The notes under the pieces: generated by a model | Database searches by the model: none | What the model saw: only the letters and a program-made list of their open reading frames with translations | Told to the model about the DNA's origin: nothing | Assembly: GCA_964058845.1 (NCBI GenBank) | Contig: CAXKVR010000204.1 | Location: 186,001 to 250,000, forward strand | From: Carex sylvatica | Lineage: Eukaryota > Streptophyta > Magnoliopsida > Poales > Cyperaceae | Direction: 5' to 3' | DNA length: 64,000 nt | Made by a program: the position numbers and the translations under genes | Part shown: positions 9,390 through 21,179 of the stretch, piece after piece | How the letters are laid out: every line of letters starts with the position of its first letter | Position numbering within the stretch: the first letter of the stretch is position 1

Positions 9390-10971
9390 TTAGCTATTAT
9401 CCTTGACCACCTTCTTTCTTTTATAGTCAGCCGCCCTATGCATACGGCTCCTTAAGAGCAAGATGCTGTCTTCTATTGGTTCTGAAGGATTTGCTTCAAA
9501 GCTTCTCTTCTTATCTTCTATTTCGCTCATGGTGAAGGACAATCCTTTCTCTTTCAAGAAACCATCCATTCCACATTCCTACAAAATATAAAGACACGCT
9601 GAAAGTAAAATAGAGACAAAGTCTTAGTATTATAGGTATCATAGTATGGTACAGTATCGTCCAATCTGATTGAGGTATGCATTGACAAACGGTCCTTGTA
9701 ATAAAAAATAGAGTGAGAACTGGTCAGACTTGGATAATTTTCCAGTAATTTCGAAATGAAAATGAAGTCTTTGAAAAAAAACTCTTAAGAGTTGAGAAAA
9801 CAGTTATACTATTAAAATGTTTCAAGGTGCCCTTTCGCATATTCACAACCTGCACCGAGATCTTGTGCTCTAATATTGAAGTAAATAATTTTAATTTGTC
9901 AATCAAAGAGAACAAAAATTAAAGGTAGGTTGCACTTCAAATCATGTCTCTAGATTTATGGTACATATTACCTGAATATTACTTAACATGTTTTCCATGC
10001 TGCTAACTATGCGATAAGGCCACCGTGGAATATTATTACGCCTGCACCAAATCGCGAGCGTTGACTGGCTCACTCTCAATTCCTTGGCAGCTTCTTTCTT
10101 TGTTTTTTTAAACAATGGAGCGACCAATGAATATGATAAGTCTTTCATTTTCCTCCTAAAAGTTATAAAAAAATTATAATATTAGAAGTAAGACAAGTGA
10201 GTTTAACAGATGACTCTAACGGATAGAACAACATGGAACAGTGGTAATGTGGTCCCTTCTATTTTAGCTACAACAAGTGCAAGTTATTTGGTTAGAATAA
10301 TACTTCCATGTTCCTAAACAGGATTGATAAAATAATAAAAGAATAAACTCTCTTATACTCATACCGAACGAAAGGTTATCACAAATGACATACATAAATT
10401 TGTTACCTGCCTCAGACTTGCTTGTGTTGTACTAAGACATCTGTCTTTTTATTTATTTATTTGACTATTGGTTTTCTAACAAATAATTCTTCCAGGTTGG
10501 TGACTGAGCTGTTATGTGCTTCAATCTATTGTGCAAGTTTGGAATTTAGTAATTTACACAAAAGAAAAGAAGTTTTCATTTGCACAAAAGATAAAACAAC
10601 TGGTTTGAATATAAACGACAATAATAGTAAAGATTACTAACATTGACTTCTGCTCGGGAGCATTAACGGAACCGTTGACAGCAACATTCAAAAGCTGCGG
10701 GGTAGGATCGGACGAATCCACCTATATTAAAAAACATAAAGGTAAAATTGTGTTATTTTTGGTTATAGAAGAAAAGGCATATCATAATGGCAAAAAAAGT
10801 TACAATAATGGTAAAAAGAAAATTGTAGAATAATTCCAATACCTCATCCGCGCCAATTGGTTCTTCTATATTCAGATCCAATCCACCAGGGACATTGAGG
10901 TCCAATTCCACCGAAGCACCGGTGTTTTGTATGGCCATGATGCGTGAGCTTAATTTCCATATGGGTGCCAT
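9390..10971 (-). CDS. RWP-RK domain protein with EAR-like motifs, carried in the Helitron
   Basis: Four exons on the - strand: 10971-10843, 10721-10642, 10155-9972 and 9578-9390, all with GT-AG borders and matching phases (0, 2, 0), encode 193 residues. Residues 23-28 LDLNVP and 31-34 LDLN match the EAR repression motif. Residues about 71-131 form an RWP-RK domain: LVAPLFKKTKKEAAKEL, a recognition-helix-like STLAIWCRRNNIP, then RWPYR at 114-118 (the usual following K is I). The C-terminal 62 residues are charged and end YKRKKVVKDNS. RWP-RK proteins are plant DNA-binding regulators (NLP and RKD groups); its size and single domain are RKD-like. An acceptor-like CATTCAG lies directly before the start codon, so a 5'UTR exon may exist. 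It is inside the Helitron and looks like a complete captured gene rather than a fragment. Function is inferred from the domain only. Confidence 0.75.
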
Positions 10972-11469
10972 TATCTGAATGTTTCATTTAGCATCACAAA
11001 AGATGTGTGAAATTATTACAAGGGATATAAACTGCCAATTAAATTCATCTATGTCAAATTATTCTATCAATATGCAAAAAGTGGTAAAATATGGTTAAAT
11101 TAAAAGGGACATTGCATCAGTTACAAAAAGGTTGAAAGATCATTGGTGAAACAGTCGACAGAGAGTTCAAAAAACACTATTAGCAATATTTTTTTTTGAT
11201 AAATGGCTTACCAGCCCGTTTCATATTACTGAAACCAAAAGAGAACAAACTGTCTGTTACACCACAAAAGAGGCATAGTCTAAAAACAAAACTAACAGAA
11301 ATAGTAGAAGTCATTGTCTTTTCCTAGCTAATTAAGATTACTAAGCATTCAACTTAAAATATCCTAATTATTGAGATCTTCATCTTGAAAGTATATTTTG
11401 AAAGACAAAATATAAAAATTATATTTTGAAAGACAAAAAGACATATATCTCCCAATAAAGCATTTAATT

Positions 11470-11595
11470 GAAAATTGTATGAGCAGAATAGACACTAATG
11501 AAAATTGTATGAGCAGTATAGGTTTTTTCTAGAAAATTGTATGAGCAGTATACCAGTTTTCACTCAAAGTGACTAATTGAAAATTGTATGAGCAG
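11470..11595. repeat. Four copies of a 17-bp motif
   Basis: GAAAATTGTATGAGCAG occurs exactly at 11470-11486, 11500-11516, 11532-11548 and 11579-11595, with spacings of 30, 32 and 47 bp. It lies 5' of the RWP-RK coding exons, either in the leader or in a first intron. 10981-11465 shows nothing else. Confidence 0.85.
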
Positions 11596-11622
11596 TATAA
11601 ACGCTAATGGATGAGGGATACT

Positions 11623-11649
11623 GTTTTTATAGGGCTAATTTGGCGGGAA
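11623..11649 (-). promoter_or_regulatory. Candidate promoter of the RWP-RK gene: TATA box with E2F-like site
   Basis: On the - strand, TTCCCGCCAAA (11649-11639; an E2F-type TTTGGCGGGAA on the other strand) is followed after a few bases by CTATAAAAAC (11632-11623). Order and spacing suit a plant core promoter reading toward the RWP-RK exons. Motif matches only. Confidence 0.35.
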
Positions 11650-11699
11650 TCGACACTGACACATAAGAATCGTTTAAATCTAGACAAATTACCATTTCT

Positions 11700-11895
11700 T
11701 GAAGTCATCGCACTTGAGAGGAGATCCAGACGGCACCGCTAGGCACTTGAGAACCTGTCTAATCAAGTCGGAGGGAAACCGCCTTGCCTAGAGGCTCCGT
11801 TTCCGATATTGCAACAAGAAGAAAGAAAGAGGATCGCCCAATTTTGAATCGAACGGAGAAGAAGAAAAGGCGGAACTGAGAAATAGGTTTTTTCT
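11700..11895 (-). other. GC-richer, possibly transcribed segment upstream of the RWP-RK gene
   Basis: A compositional island in an AT-rich setting, pyrimidine-rich on the - strand (TTTCTTCTTCTCCG, CCTCTTTCTTTCTTC) like a plant 5' leader. It could be the true leader, with 10980-11700 as an intron, or a further captured piece. No coding frame was recognised. Confidence 0.3.
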
Positions 11896-12084
11896 TATGT
11901 CAGAATTGTACTACGGCTGTACGAAGGCGCGGATTTGTGAAATAAATTATTGGGGAACTCTAATTTAAGTGTATTATGTCTGTTTCTATTTACGAAAGGC
12001 CAAATGATAATTTCGAAAGGCCAACCTATCATGCCAACTCATCTTTGACCCAGTCAATTTCCTTTTTTTTTGCGTCAAATCCCG

Positions 12085-12622
12085 GTTTATTCGGTTTTGA
12101 ACCAAACCGAATTAATTTCGACTAAACAATTTGTTTTTTTCGGTTTAATAGTTCGGTTCGATTCGATTTGATTTTTAAAACTAAATTATAACTTCAGTTC
12201 GGTTCGATTTGGTTCGGTTCAGAAATTTTTAAAACTGAAATAACAGAATCGACCGAACCTTTATATATTATGAATTTTGTTCGGACCGTCTCAATTTATT
12301 TGTTAATATCCCGATTTATTTCTTAATTAATTGCTTAAAATACTTTGGTTTATTTCTTATAATTTGAGTTTATTTTTTAATACCCAGTTTATTTCTTAAT
12401 ATACTTCGGTTTATTATAAATCAATTGCTTTAAATAAAAAAATTAATATATTTTGGTTTCAACCGAATAAACCGAACAAACCAGAATAAAACTTTGGTTC
12501 AGTTTGGTTTGGTTGCAATGCTAAATCGGTTCGATTTGATTCTATTTTTTAAACCGAATTATAACTTTAGTTTGCCTAGTTCGATTCAGTTTCAACCGAA
12601 CCGAACCAATAAACACCCCTGA
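12085..12622. repeat. CGGTTTGGTTCGGTT-type dispersed repeat
   Basis: Dense runs of CGGTTCGGTT, AACCGAACCGAACC and their complements at both ends, with TTTATTTCTTAAT units between, give an imperfect self-complementary element of ~540 bp. It ends CCGAACCAATAAACACCCCTG. This wording is typical of a common plant non-coding repeat. No TSD was resolved. Confidence 0.55.
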
Positions 12623-14029
12623 TGACAATGAAAAATGTCAAGGAATTTGCAGTCTCTCATATATGTCAATTTTTTCATTATATTTTCTTTGTTTGTATTA
12701 TTGATTTCATTTTTTGTTTTCTTTTTTGTTTTTATTTTTACTTTTTCATTCTATTTCGTTGTTTAATTTTATTTTATGTTTTCGTTGTTTTTATTATTGG
12801 TTTATATTTTTCATTCAGTTATATTTTGTTCTCTTCTGTTGTTTTTTTTATTTTTTTATTATGTATCGTTCTGTATTTTCTCATTTCATTTACTATCCCT
12901 ATTTACTTATTGAAAGACAAATACAGATTTGTCAGGGGCAGAACTCAATTTTAAATATAGGAAAGCTAACTGAGCACACATCATATATTTTTTTAAAAGA
13001 ATCTTTGTAACACAAGATTATAAAAAATTTCACTATTTAAATTCATAAAAATAAAATAAATCATTAACATAAATAGAAATGACATGTCTATGAAGTTAAA
13101 CATAACATATTAATATTTTCTTTATTAAAATTTTGACCTATGATTTTTTTCAAAAATCATATTCTACTTTTTTACAAATTGTACACAAAACATTAAATAG
13201 TTTCTTCTATAATTCCATACACAAATTATTTTTGTCCAAAATTAATTTTTAATAAAAAAAGTTAAAAATGGAAAAGAATTTATGAATTAAACGATTTGTA
13301 AATAGTCAAGAAATAAAAAGCAAATCTTGAAATCAAACTTGAATTTCAAGATTAAAAAATATGACGTCCTTCACATCAATTTAAATTTTACCTTTTTTTA
13401 CTTTGATTTTTATCTCTTTTCGTAAATATTAGTTTTTCAATATTTTTAGAAAAGATTATTTTTTCTCTCTCTTTAGGACAAGAAATTTTCCTGCTTTTCA
13501 ATCGTCTTCTTTATTTTTTTTCCGATAACATGTTTTTATTTTTCGGCAACTGGGCTTCACTTTCGAAAATTCCCAAAAGAAATTAGGTAATAATGTCTAT
13601 TTTAGTTAAGGCGCACATTGTTAGAGAAATTAGAAAAAGAAGATTTTGCTCATATAGTGCCATGAAAAATAACACAACTACTGACAAGATTATTAAAAAT
13701 TCATAGTAAAAAATATCAAACTAAAAGAAATAACAAACTAAAATGAAAACACGCATGTTCCAATGATAATTCAAATTAATTGATGTGATTAAATATAAAG
13801 CAAATAGCACCACATGCTTACAAGTAACAACAGTAGCGCTAACAAAAAAGAAATAAATAATACAAATACTGATGAACAATAATTAAAAAAAAAAACTAAC
13901 GCTCCAGTATAGCAAGAACAAGAAGTGTTAGCACATCGGCTCGGCTGTTAGATAAGAAAATAAGAAGCATAAGTTATTGAGAAATTTAATTAAATATTTG
14001 AAGTTAACAATTTATGCTTAATATTTACC
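12623..14029. other. AT-rich spacer, nothing recognised
   Basis: Very T-rich at 12660-12900 and A/T-rich beyond. Open frames here follow composition (Phe/Ile/Tyr strings) and show no domain. Confidence 0.6.
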
Positions 14030-17000
14030 TCATTGTGCTCTTAGAACTTCTCGGTATACAACATTCTTAGTAAAAACTCCTTCAGATGCATTACTATTTC
14101 CACAAGGTTTTACAAGTACATGTGTTGTTTGTCGAGATACTCCTCTTGACAATGCCACATAGAGTTGACCGTGTGAAAATACAGGCTCAGGCAAGTAAAC
14201 ACCCACATTTGGTACAGTCTGCCCCTGTGCTTTGTTAATTGTCATAGCAAAACTCAAGCGGATTGGAAATTGCTTTCTCTTAAATCTGAATGGGAACAAA
14301 TCCTCATCCGAGGGGCTTAAAGGAATTCTTGGAATAAAAATCCTTTTACCTGCATGCTGTCCAACTGCTATCTCCGCATCTATTGCATTATTCTGAAAAC
14401 TACGACACACCAGTCTTGTACCGTTGCAGAGCCCATTTACAGGATCGAGGTTGCGCAATAAAATTACGGGGCACCCCACTTTCAACTTGAGCATGTGAGG
14501 AGGCAACCCATTCGGAGTCAGTGAGTTCAAGAATTCAGAAGGATACAACATACTATGGGTGTCATCCACGGCTGTGTCAAAACTGTGGTAAATCTTCTCC
14601 TCACCGGGAAAATGGTCAATCATGCGCACATTTAATTCATCCACATGATCATTTTTTGTAGACAAAATTGCTCGAGAAGCGATATAATCTAAATTTAGTC
14701 CATTGAGATGTAAAGAAGGAAAGACAGCTTCTATGAGTTCATTTATGGACTGCTCATCATTTGTGTAACGAATTGCCATATCATCCGGAATACGAATAAA
14801 ATCATCCTCAGATGATGATTCAGTTCCATCACCTACGCGTAGTACGAATTGAGAGAACGATGGATCCAATCTAGCTCGCATGTTTTGTGTAAGCCTTCTT
14901 CTCTTTACGGATGACCACAACGGGGACATTGGCAGTGTCGAATCAACAACCTCTGCCCTAGTTCCACGCCTAATCACAGGAAGAACCTGTCTAAAATCAC
15001 CACCAAATACTACAATTTTTCCTCCGAACAGTTCATTGCATCCTGTTACATCTTGCAATGTTCTGTCAAGTGCCTCGATAGCTTGCCTATTCACCATAGA
15101 TGCCTCATCCCATATGATCAAAGTAGTCTTCCGGAGTAGCTCTGCAGTCGCACTTTGTCTACTGACTGTACAAACAGATTTGCAATCGAGCTTGATGGGA
15201 ATCTTAAATCTAGAGTGTGCCGTCCTCCCACCGGGCATATTATTAGCTGCTGCTCCAGAAGTGGCGGTAGCAAGTGCAATGAGCCGACGAGATCGAACAG
15301 TAGCTAACAATGCCTTATACAAATATGTTTTTCCCGTACCACCAGGCCCATCAATGAAAAAAACAGCTGGACTGTTGTTTCCAACATGCTCCATAATCTC
15401 CTCATAGGTAGATAGTTGGTCTTCATTAAGTGAATTAAATGCATGCAAATCATCTTCTGATACCTCTATACTATTCTCTTCATGTACTTCTCGAAAATCC
15501 CCACAACTATAATCATTATTTGCAGAGATCTCAGGAAGACCATACATATCTAAACTTTTCCCCATAGTTTCGAGATATTCACTAACACTCTTGAGTGTCA
15601 TATGTTGCACCATTTCTGATGAGCTATGGACTCGTCGGTAGTCTTCCGACATGTCCATGTAATGTTTGTCCCACAACTCGCGGGTATTGGCTACCTCACA
15701 AAAAACTAAAATCGTTGCAAAAAGCCTTCTAAGAGCTGACGGGACTTTGAATGTTGCTGCCTCAAAAAGGCACTCAGATAGACTGTCATCCATTTCTATT
15801 AGACCTCTCGCCTGAGCTGATGCTCTGTATGATGGATGCACAACTCCGTCGACCTTTTTAAGATATTCAAATGAAGTTGCTCCTCTTACATGGTTGAGGA
15901 GTATGCGCAAGTAGTACCGATCGGGATCTGTTGGAGGAGCATAAACAACTCTACCGACCTCACCTCCTCTTTTACGCGGTTTCCATATTTTACTGCTCTG
16001 GTCCCATGTAAAATACTCTGGGAACTCCCTATACAGGTAATTCCTCGCCTCTGGGAAAGTCTTGTTAGCCTCAAAAAACTCAGTTAACATAGTTTTCTTT
16101 AGCTTATCTCTTTGGCAAACCTCCTCCAAATCATCGTTCTCATTGTAACAAATAGATTGTTTACCAGAAACATGCAGCTGCAAAGATCTTACTGAAGGCT
16201 TGATCTCACTCAGGTGAAACCCGAAAATGCGCCATGCTGCCTCCGGTGGTGACACCCATCGAGCATCTTGAAACATTTTAATCTCATCGATGGACGCGCT
16301 GGCTTCAGAAGATCCAACATGAACTTGTGTACGGTCGTGACCCTTATAAATATACTTGAATAGATACTTCACGGCACTGATACTCGAGCAAATCTCGATG
16401 TTGATGTGGCAATTGTAACGCATTAGCAAATATGGGTTGTAAGGAGCCACCCATCTATTGTCAAGCTCACAACTTCGCACGTGCACTGTATGACCATTGT
16501 CTCTTCTTCGATATACAGGGTAGGAGTCATTTCCCTGAACAGTTGTTTCATTAAATTGTTTAGGATAGCGAAACCTACACCGACCATTTCTCATGCATGG
16601 GCTTGTGTTTCTCAAAGGCCCACATGGTCCGTGCAACATGTGTTTAACAACCAGTTTGTGCAACTCAGGATACTTTCTTTGATCAGGGATCTCTGCAGAC
16701 ACAAGGTTGTCATATTGTTCTGGATTTCTGATCTTACAACCAGACTCCAAGATTATGAGAAAATGTGCATGAGGTAACCCTCGTTTCTGAAACTCAATGA
16801 CATACACGTGCGCAGCGACCTCTCCAAAAAAATTACCTTTAAAGATAAATTTCTTCAAATCCTCCATTTTTGCCCGAAATACACGGGCTGTTAACTCGGG
16901 ACGATCTTGTGCTGTTTGTCCAGGCAATAACTCAGCACGTATCTCATCCCATTCCGGATTGCACGTCATGGTCAGAAAGATATCAGGCTTTCCGTATCTA

Positions 17001-18968
17001 TGTACCAATGCCATAGCATCTAAGTACCTTCGCTGCATATCTCTGGGACCACCTATGAATGAAGGCGGCAACACAATAAGCTTGCCAACTCGAGAACCTC
17101 GCACCTCCCCTGCATTTATACTATCCACAATCCCTTGGTATAGGTCTGCGCGTATCTTTCCTTGTTCGTTTCTTAGGTAATCCAAACGACACGACTCTAT
17201 CTTTATGTACATGTCTACCAAAAATTGTTGAAATAACCTTCCTCCCACAAGGATCAAATTTTTTTCAGATCGTATTTGCAACTTGTAGCAGTAATACTCT
17301 CTTGCTGAGACAACTTTCCTTCTTTTTGAATCACGACATTCTATAATAAAAAGAAAGACCATGTTAGTTTTTTGGAAAAACATTAATCTAATTATTAATT
17401 ACTTGATCATTTAATTTAAATAAAAATGCGAAGCAAAGTGTACCTCCATCTTCTTCAAATTGAGTCATTTCTGTCGTTGAAGTGGTAGTCACAGATTGTC
17501 CAACCATTGGAATTTCTTTATGCCAGCCAGGCTCACCATTGGGATGTAACAACGGATATCCTAATGGATCATAACATCCATGATAGCACTGAATTCTCGT
17601 AGGACAATTATTTCTATCGTACACTATTATGCTTCTCTTGTACGATGTTTGATCTCCATTTCCCTCGACCCAGACAGCACCAACTTGAGATGCGGTTGGC
17701 TTATTATATCTTCTTTGATCAAGATCCCTAACGGATGCATTTAGTGTTATTCGATAATTATCGAGCGTCGGTATGTCTCTCAGCATCCTAAATATTTGTG
17801 CATATGGATTATTTGATAGAACACCCATCAGTATCTGAACGGTGCTCCTATCAAGATTTGGTGTTCTATCCATCCGTTGATCTAACTCTGTATCGGTATC
17901 ATAAAAGTAAAGCTGCAAGTATTTTGGTTCATTTTGAGGAACCAATTGATCTAAGAAATGATAAATCTGGCCGTGAGCACGAAATGTGTACACACCATGT
18001 CTCATGTTGGCCAAATTCTTATCTACCCTTGCTCCCAACGATGTGAACGAAAAATGAGAATTGTAACAACGTATGAAATATCGGAAAGACACACCATCAG
18101 GCTCTTCAGTTGTAAATAGACGATACAACTCATCAGGAACTTCATTCGGGGCGAGTGATATCTTACCATTCATGCAACAAAAGGTAGGAAATTCGTACTG
18201 AAATCGCTTAGCTTTACAGAACTTGCAATCTCGTTGCTTCTGTAGAATGTTAGGTGAGGAAGGCAAGCCATGATATACAAAATCAAATGGGTCATTTTTT
18301 CCGCTTTCATTACTGGTAGATGCGAGTGTGATCGTTGGGTTTAAGGTAGTTTCCAGATCTTCAAATAAACCTACAATAACAATAAAACTCATATTATTCT
18401 CATATAACTTACGTAGTTCTATGGAGATAGATGATAAATTTTTAGGATTTGCAGAAAAAATAATTTTATTACCGTCAATCTCCGCCCATGACTCTTCTGA
18501 AGGAAAGATGATGACATCGTCACTTTGATCTAAATCTTCAATTTCATCTGTTAAAGTAAAGGAGAAAAATCACGATTTGTGTAATAAAAATAAACATTAT
18601 TCTTTGTTACGATGCGATAAATAAAATCATAACAAAAGAAAATATTTACCTTCAAGAATCTTTTCATGTGAATGTTTATTAGTTATATGAGTTTCCCTTT
18701 CTATATCAAGCACTGTAGTCTTCTTTCTCTGATGTATTTCATTGATAGATGCATTTCCACCCTCAATATGAGATGATCCATTCTCAATTGAAGTGTTATT
18801 GCATGTGTAGAGTTCATCTGCTGCCATGCTACTGGTGAACCCATAAATTCGCTTGTTATTGTACTCTCGCATCTTCTCCTTTTGTCTCTCTTTACTTGTG
18901 TAATCCATGCTTGCATATCTTTTCTTGTTATATAAACACTTGCGTTCCTTAGAAGAGCTAGATGCCAT
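14030..18968 (-). CDS. Helitron Rep/helicase (RepHel transposase)
   Basis: Exons 18968-18650, 18547-18473, 18370-17444 and 17340-14030 join with consistent phase (1,1,1) into 1543 uninterrupted codons. The N-terminal region is Lys-rich, followed by a C..C zinc-finger-like CKFCKAKRF. The rolling-circle Rep domain shows FLTMTCNPEW (~562-571), the HxH motif in GLPHAHFLI (~629-636) and the two-tyrosine motif KYLFKYIYKG (Tyr ~766, 770, 772). The SF1 PIF1-type helicase has Walker A GPGGTGKT (~1105-1112), Walker B IIWDEAS (~1183-1189), GGDFRQ (~1220) and, near the C-terminus, TINKAQGQT. The enzyme nicks and unwinds the element for rolling-circle-like transposition. All catalytic motifs are present and no stop or frameshift was seen, so it may be active. 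It lies downstream of the RPA-like gene on the same strand. Confidence 0.92.
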
Positions 18969-19439
18969 TCTCTTCTCAATTATGACTGTCCAATGATATT
19001 AGAAAATATGACATTAACTTCATAAGTGATGTATTGATTGCAAACTATTAATACTAATATTGAATAAGTCAACAACATTTAAAATTTCAATCCAAGTAAA
19101 ATTAAAAATATGACATGACGGGCATCTTAAAAAAAAAATTATGAGATGTAAATAAAATACGGATTGACGTTAATCCATAATTTTGTTCATATTATTTTTA
19201 AATTTTTTTATAAGAATAATTTGCATGTGTCAGAATAAAACTTGAAGACTAACAATTATTTGTCATTTACCAAGGAAAATAATGCAAGGACACCAGGGAC
19301 TCGAAAATAATATAATTAGAAAATAATAGAGAATTAACATGATGGAAAGAAATAACAAAAAATGGAGGTGTTCAAATGGAGAAGATGAGATAGAAAATTG
19401 GTAAAGAAAAAAAGTAGCACCACCATAGGTCCAGAGCTA

Positions 19440-19680
19440 TGTTGTATGGATACGGGTACAGGTATCACACTGGATATAATACGGATACGGCGATACGGTA
19501 ATTTTCAAAAATCTAGAATACAATAGGTGTATTATATATTATGATACGGATACAGCAATATGGCAATTTATAGAAATCAGAAATACGATACGTCTATTAT
19601 ATATTATTTTATTATTATTATATATATTTTATTTAGATAATCCGGAATACGATACGGCAATTTGTAAAAGATTTTTGGTT
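19440..19680. repeat. Degenerate tandem repeat with GATACGG units
   Basis: About three copies of a ~70-110 bp unit containing ATACGGATAC, GCAATTT..AGAAATC.AGAATACGATAC and TATTATATATTAT. Non-coding. It sits between the Rep/helicase start and the RPA-like gene. 18980-19430 shows nothing recognisable. Confidence 0.6.
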
Positions 19681-19689
19681 GAACTTTGC

Positions 19690-21175
19690 AATTTTGGCAG
19701 AAATAACAATACCAGAAATTCTGCATAAGAATGGAGAAAGCGTAGAAATATCAGACTATGAAATTTTTCGAGACGAAATATATGATTAGTTCGAGACAAA
19801 AGAAGAAGGCGTTCAGCTAAAGAGTCTCTCTAAGGTAATGTAGAATTAGCTAATATTTGCTTATGAAGAAATTAGCTTATAAGAAATTAGAGATCTGAAA
19901 GAAAATGAAATGTTCTTAACTTGTACATCATCATATTATGGTTTTATTACATTTTTTTCTCTTCTATATTTTTTACTGATACAAACTCTATTTTATTTAT
20001 TTCTTTTGTTTGTTCTTGTGCTTGTCTTATCTAGTTTTCATGTCTCAAAATATAAAAGAAAGAAGTCACCAATCATATCTAGTTACAAGGAAAGCATCCA
20101 AATTAATAAAAATTACAATAAAATCCAACACAAACAATCAAAAATGTTCCTCGAACATACTCCATATTTCAGTCAACAATGCCATAATATTTTAATTTGT
20201 TTTAAAATTTTGTCGTTCCAAGACACGGCATGAAAGAAAAAAAAAATATATGTATATATAAATATATAAAGTCAATAAAATGGCTATACATAAAAACGTT
20301 GAGGGTTTTTTTTTTTTTTTTTTTTTTTTGAGATATTTCAATGTTCAAACCAGGCTAGCAATAAGAGCAAAATATTAAATTAGATGCCTATCGATATGGA
20401 ATTGGATTTTCTTTAAAGGGTTTTTAGATAAATTTTATTCAAAGCCAAACCTAAATTAACCGATATGCTTTAAGTTTCATGCGAATAGATTTTATTACTA
20501 AATTACTAAACTAAAGTAATATACACATGTAGTCTAATTTTGCTATCAAACTTCCCTCGAATGTAATATATTCCTTCTTAGTCTCAACTGTCAGACTAAC
20601 TACCAAAATATAGTTCAAAAATCATCAATTTTTACATAATCAACTTTCATAAATTTTTACTTTTATAAGTCCAAACAACCTAAACAACTGTTAAAAAAAA
20701 ATCTACTTGATAATATATTATATTTAAAAAAGAACAATAAAGAAACCATTCATATCCATAATATAATATGAGTTCAGACATTGAAATTAAATACAAAACA
20801 TTACCAACCAAACAGGAACAAAGTACATACAAAGTACATAACAAGAACAAACCATAACATAATATAATAGGAACATTACCAACCAAAACAGGTACACAAC
20901 CATAATATCACTATCCTAAACCGCAAAGCAAAACATAACATATACACGACAAAGCAAAGCAACATTTGAGAAAATAGCTACCCAACAAAAGTATAAAAAT
21001 GACAACATCAAACACAACCATAATATCAATATTCTAAATCCCACACATCATTTGACTCAATCATTGCATAATTAAAGAGGCATGTTAATTCTGTGCAAAT
21101 TAAAGAAAGCTTTAATCAGAAATATTATTGATTTATTAAAGATAACAACATTCTAATTGTTTTTTAAACTTACAA
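19690..21175. other. AT-rich spacer with poly-T tract, nothing recognised
   Basis: A ~24-nt poly-T run at about 20308-20332 and repeated AACATAACATA / ACCAACCAAAACAGG phrases at 20800-20950. If the RPA-like gene has a further 3' exon it would lie here, but none was recognised. Confidence 0.5.
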
Positions 21176-21179
21176 TTAC

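Noticed and set aside
12622..12954. 110-codon frame rich in Phe, Ile and Tyr
   Set aside because: T-rich low-complexity DNA; hydrophobic only because TTT/ATT/TAT dominate. Not a membrane protein gene.
14880..15407. 175-codon open frame on the + strand inside the Rep/helicase region
   Set aside because: Antisense shadow of the helicase coding sequence; no domain of its own. The same holds for + strand frames at 15890-16087, 16481-16777, 16797-17180 and 17798-18046.
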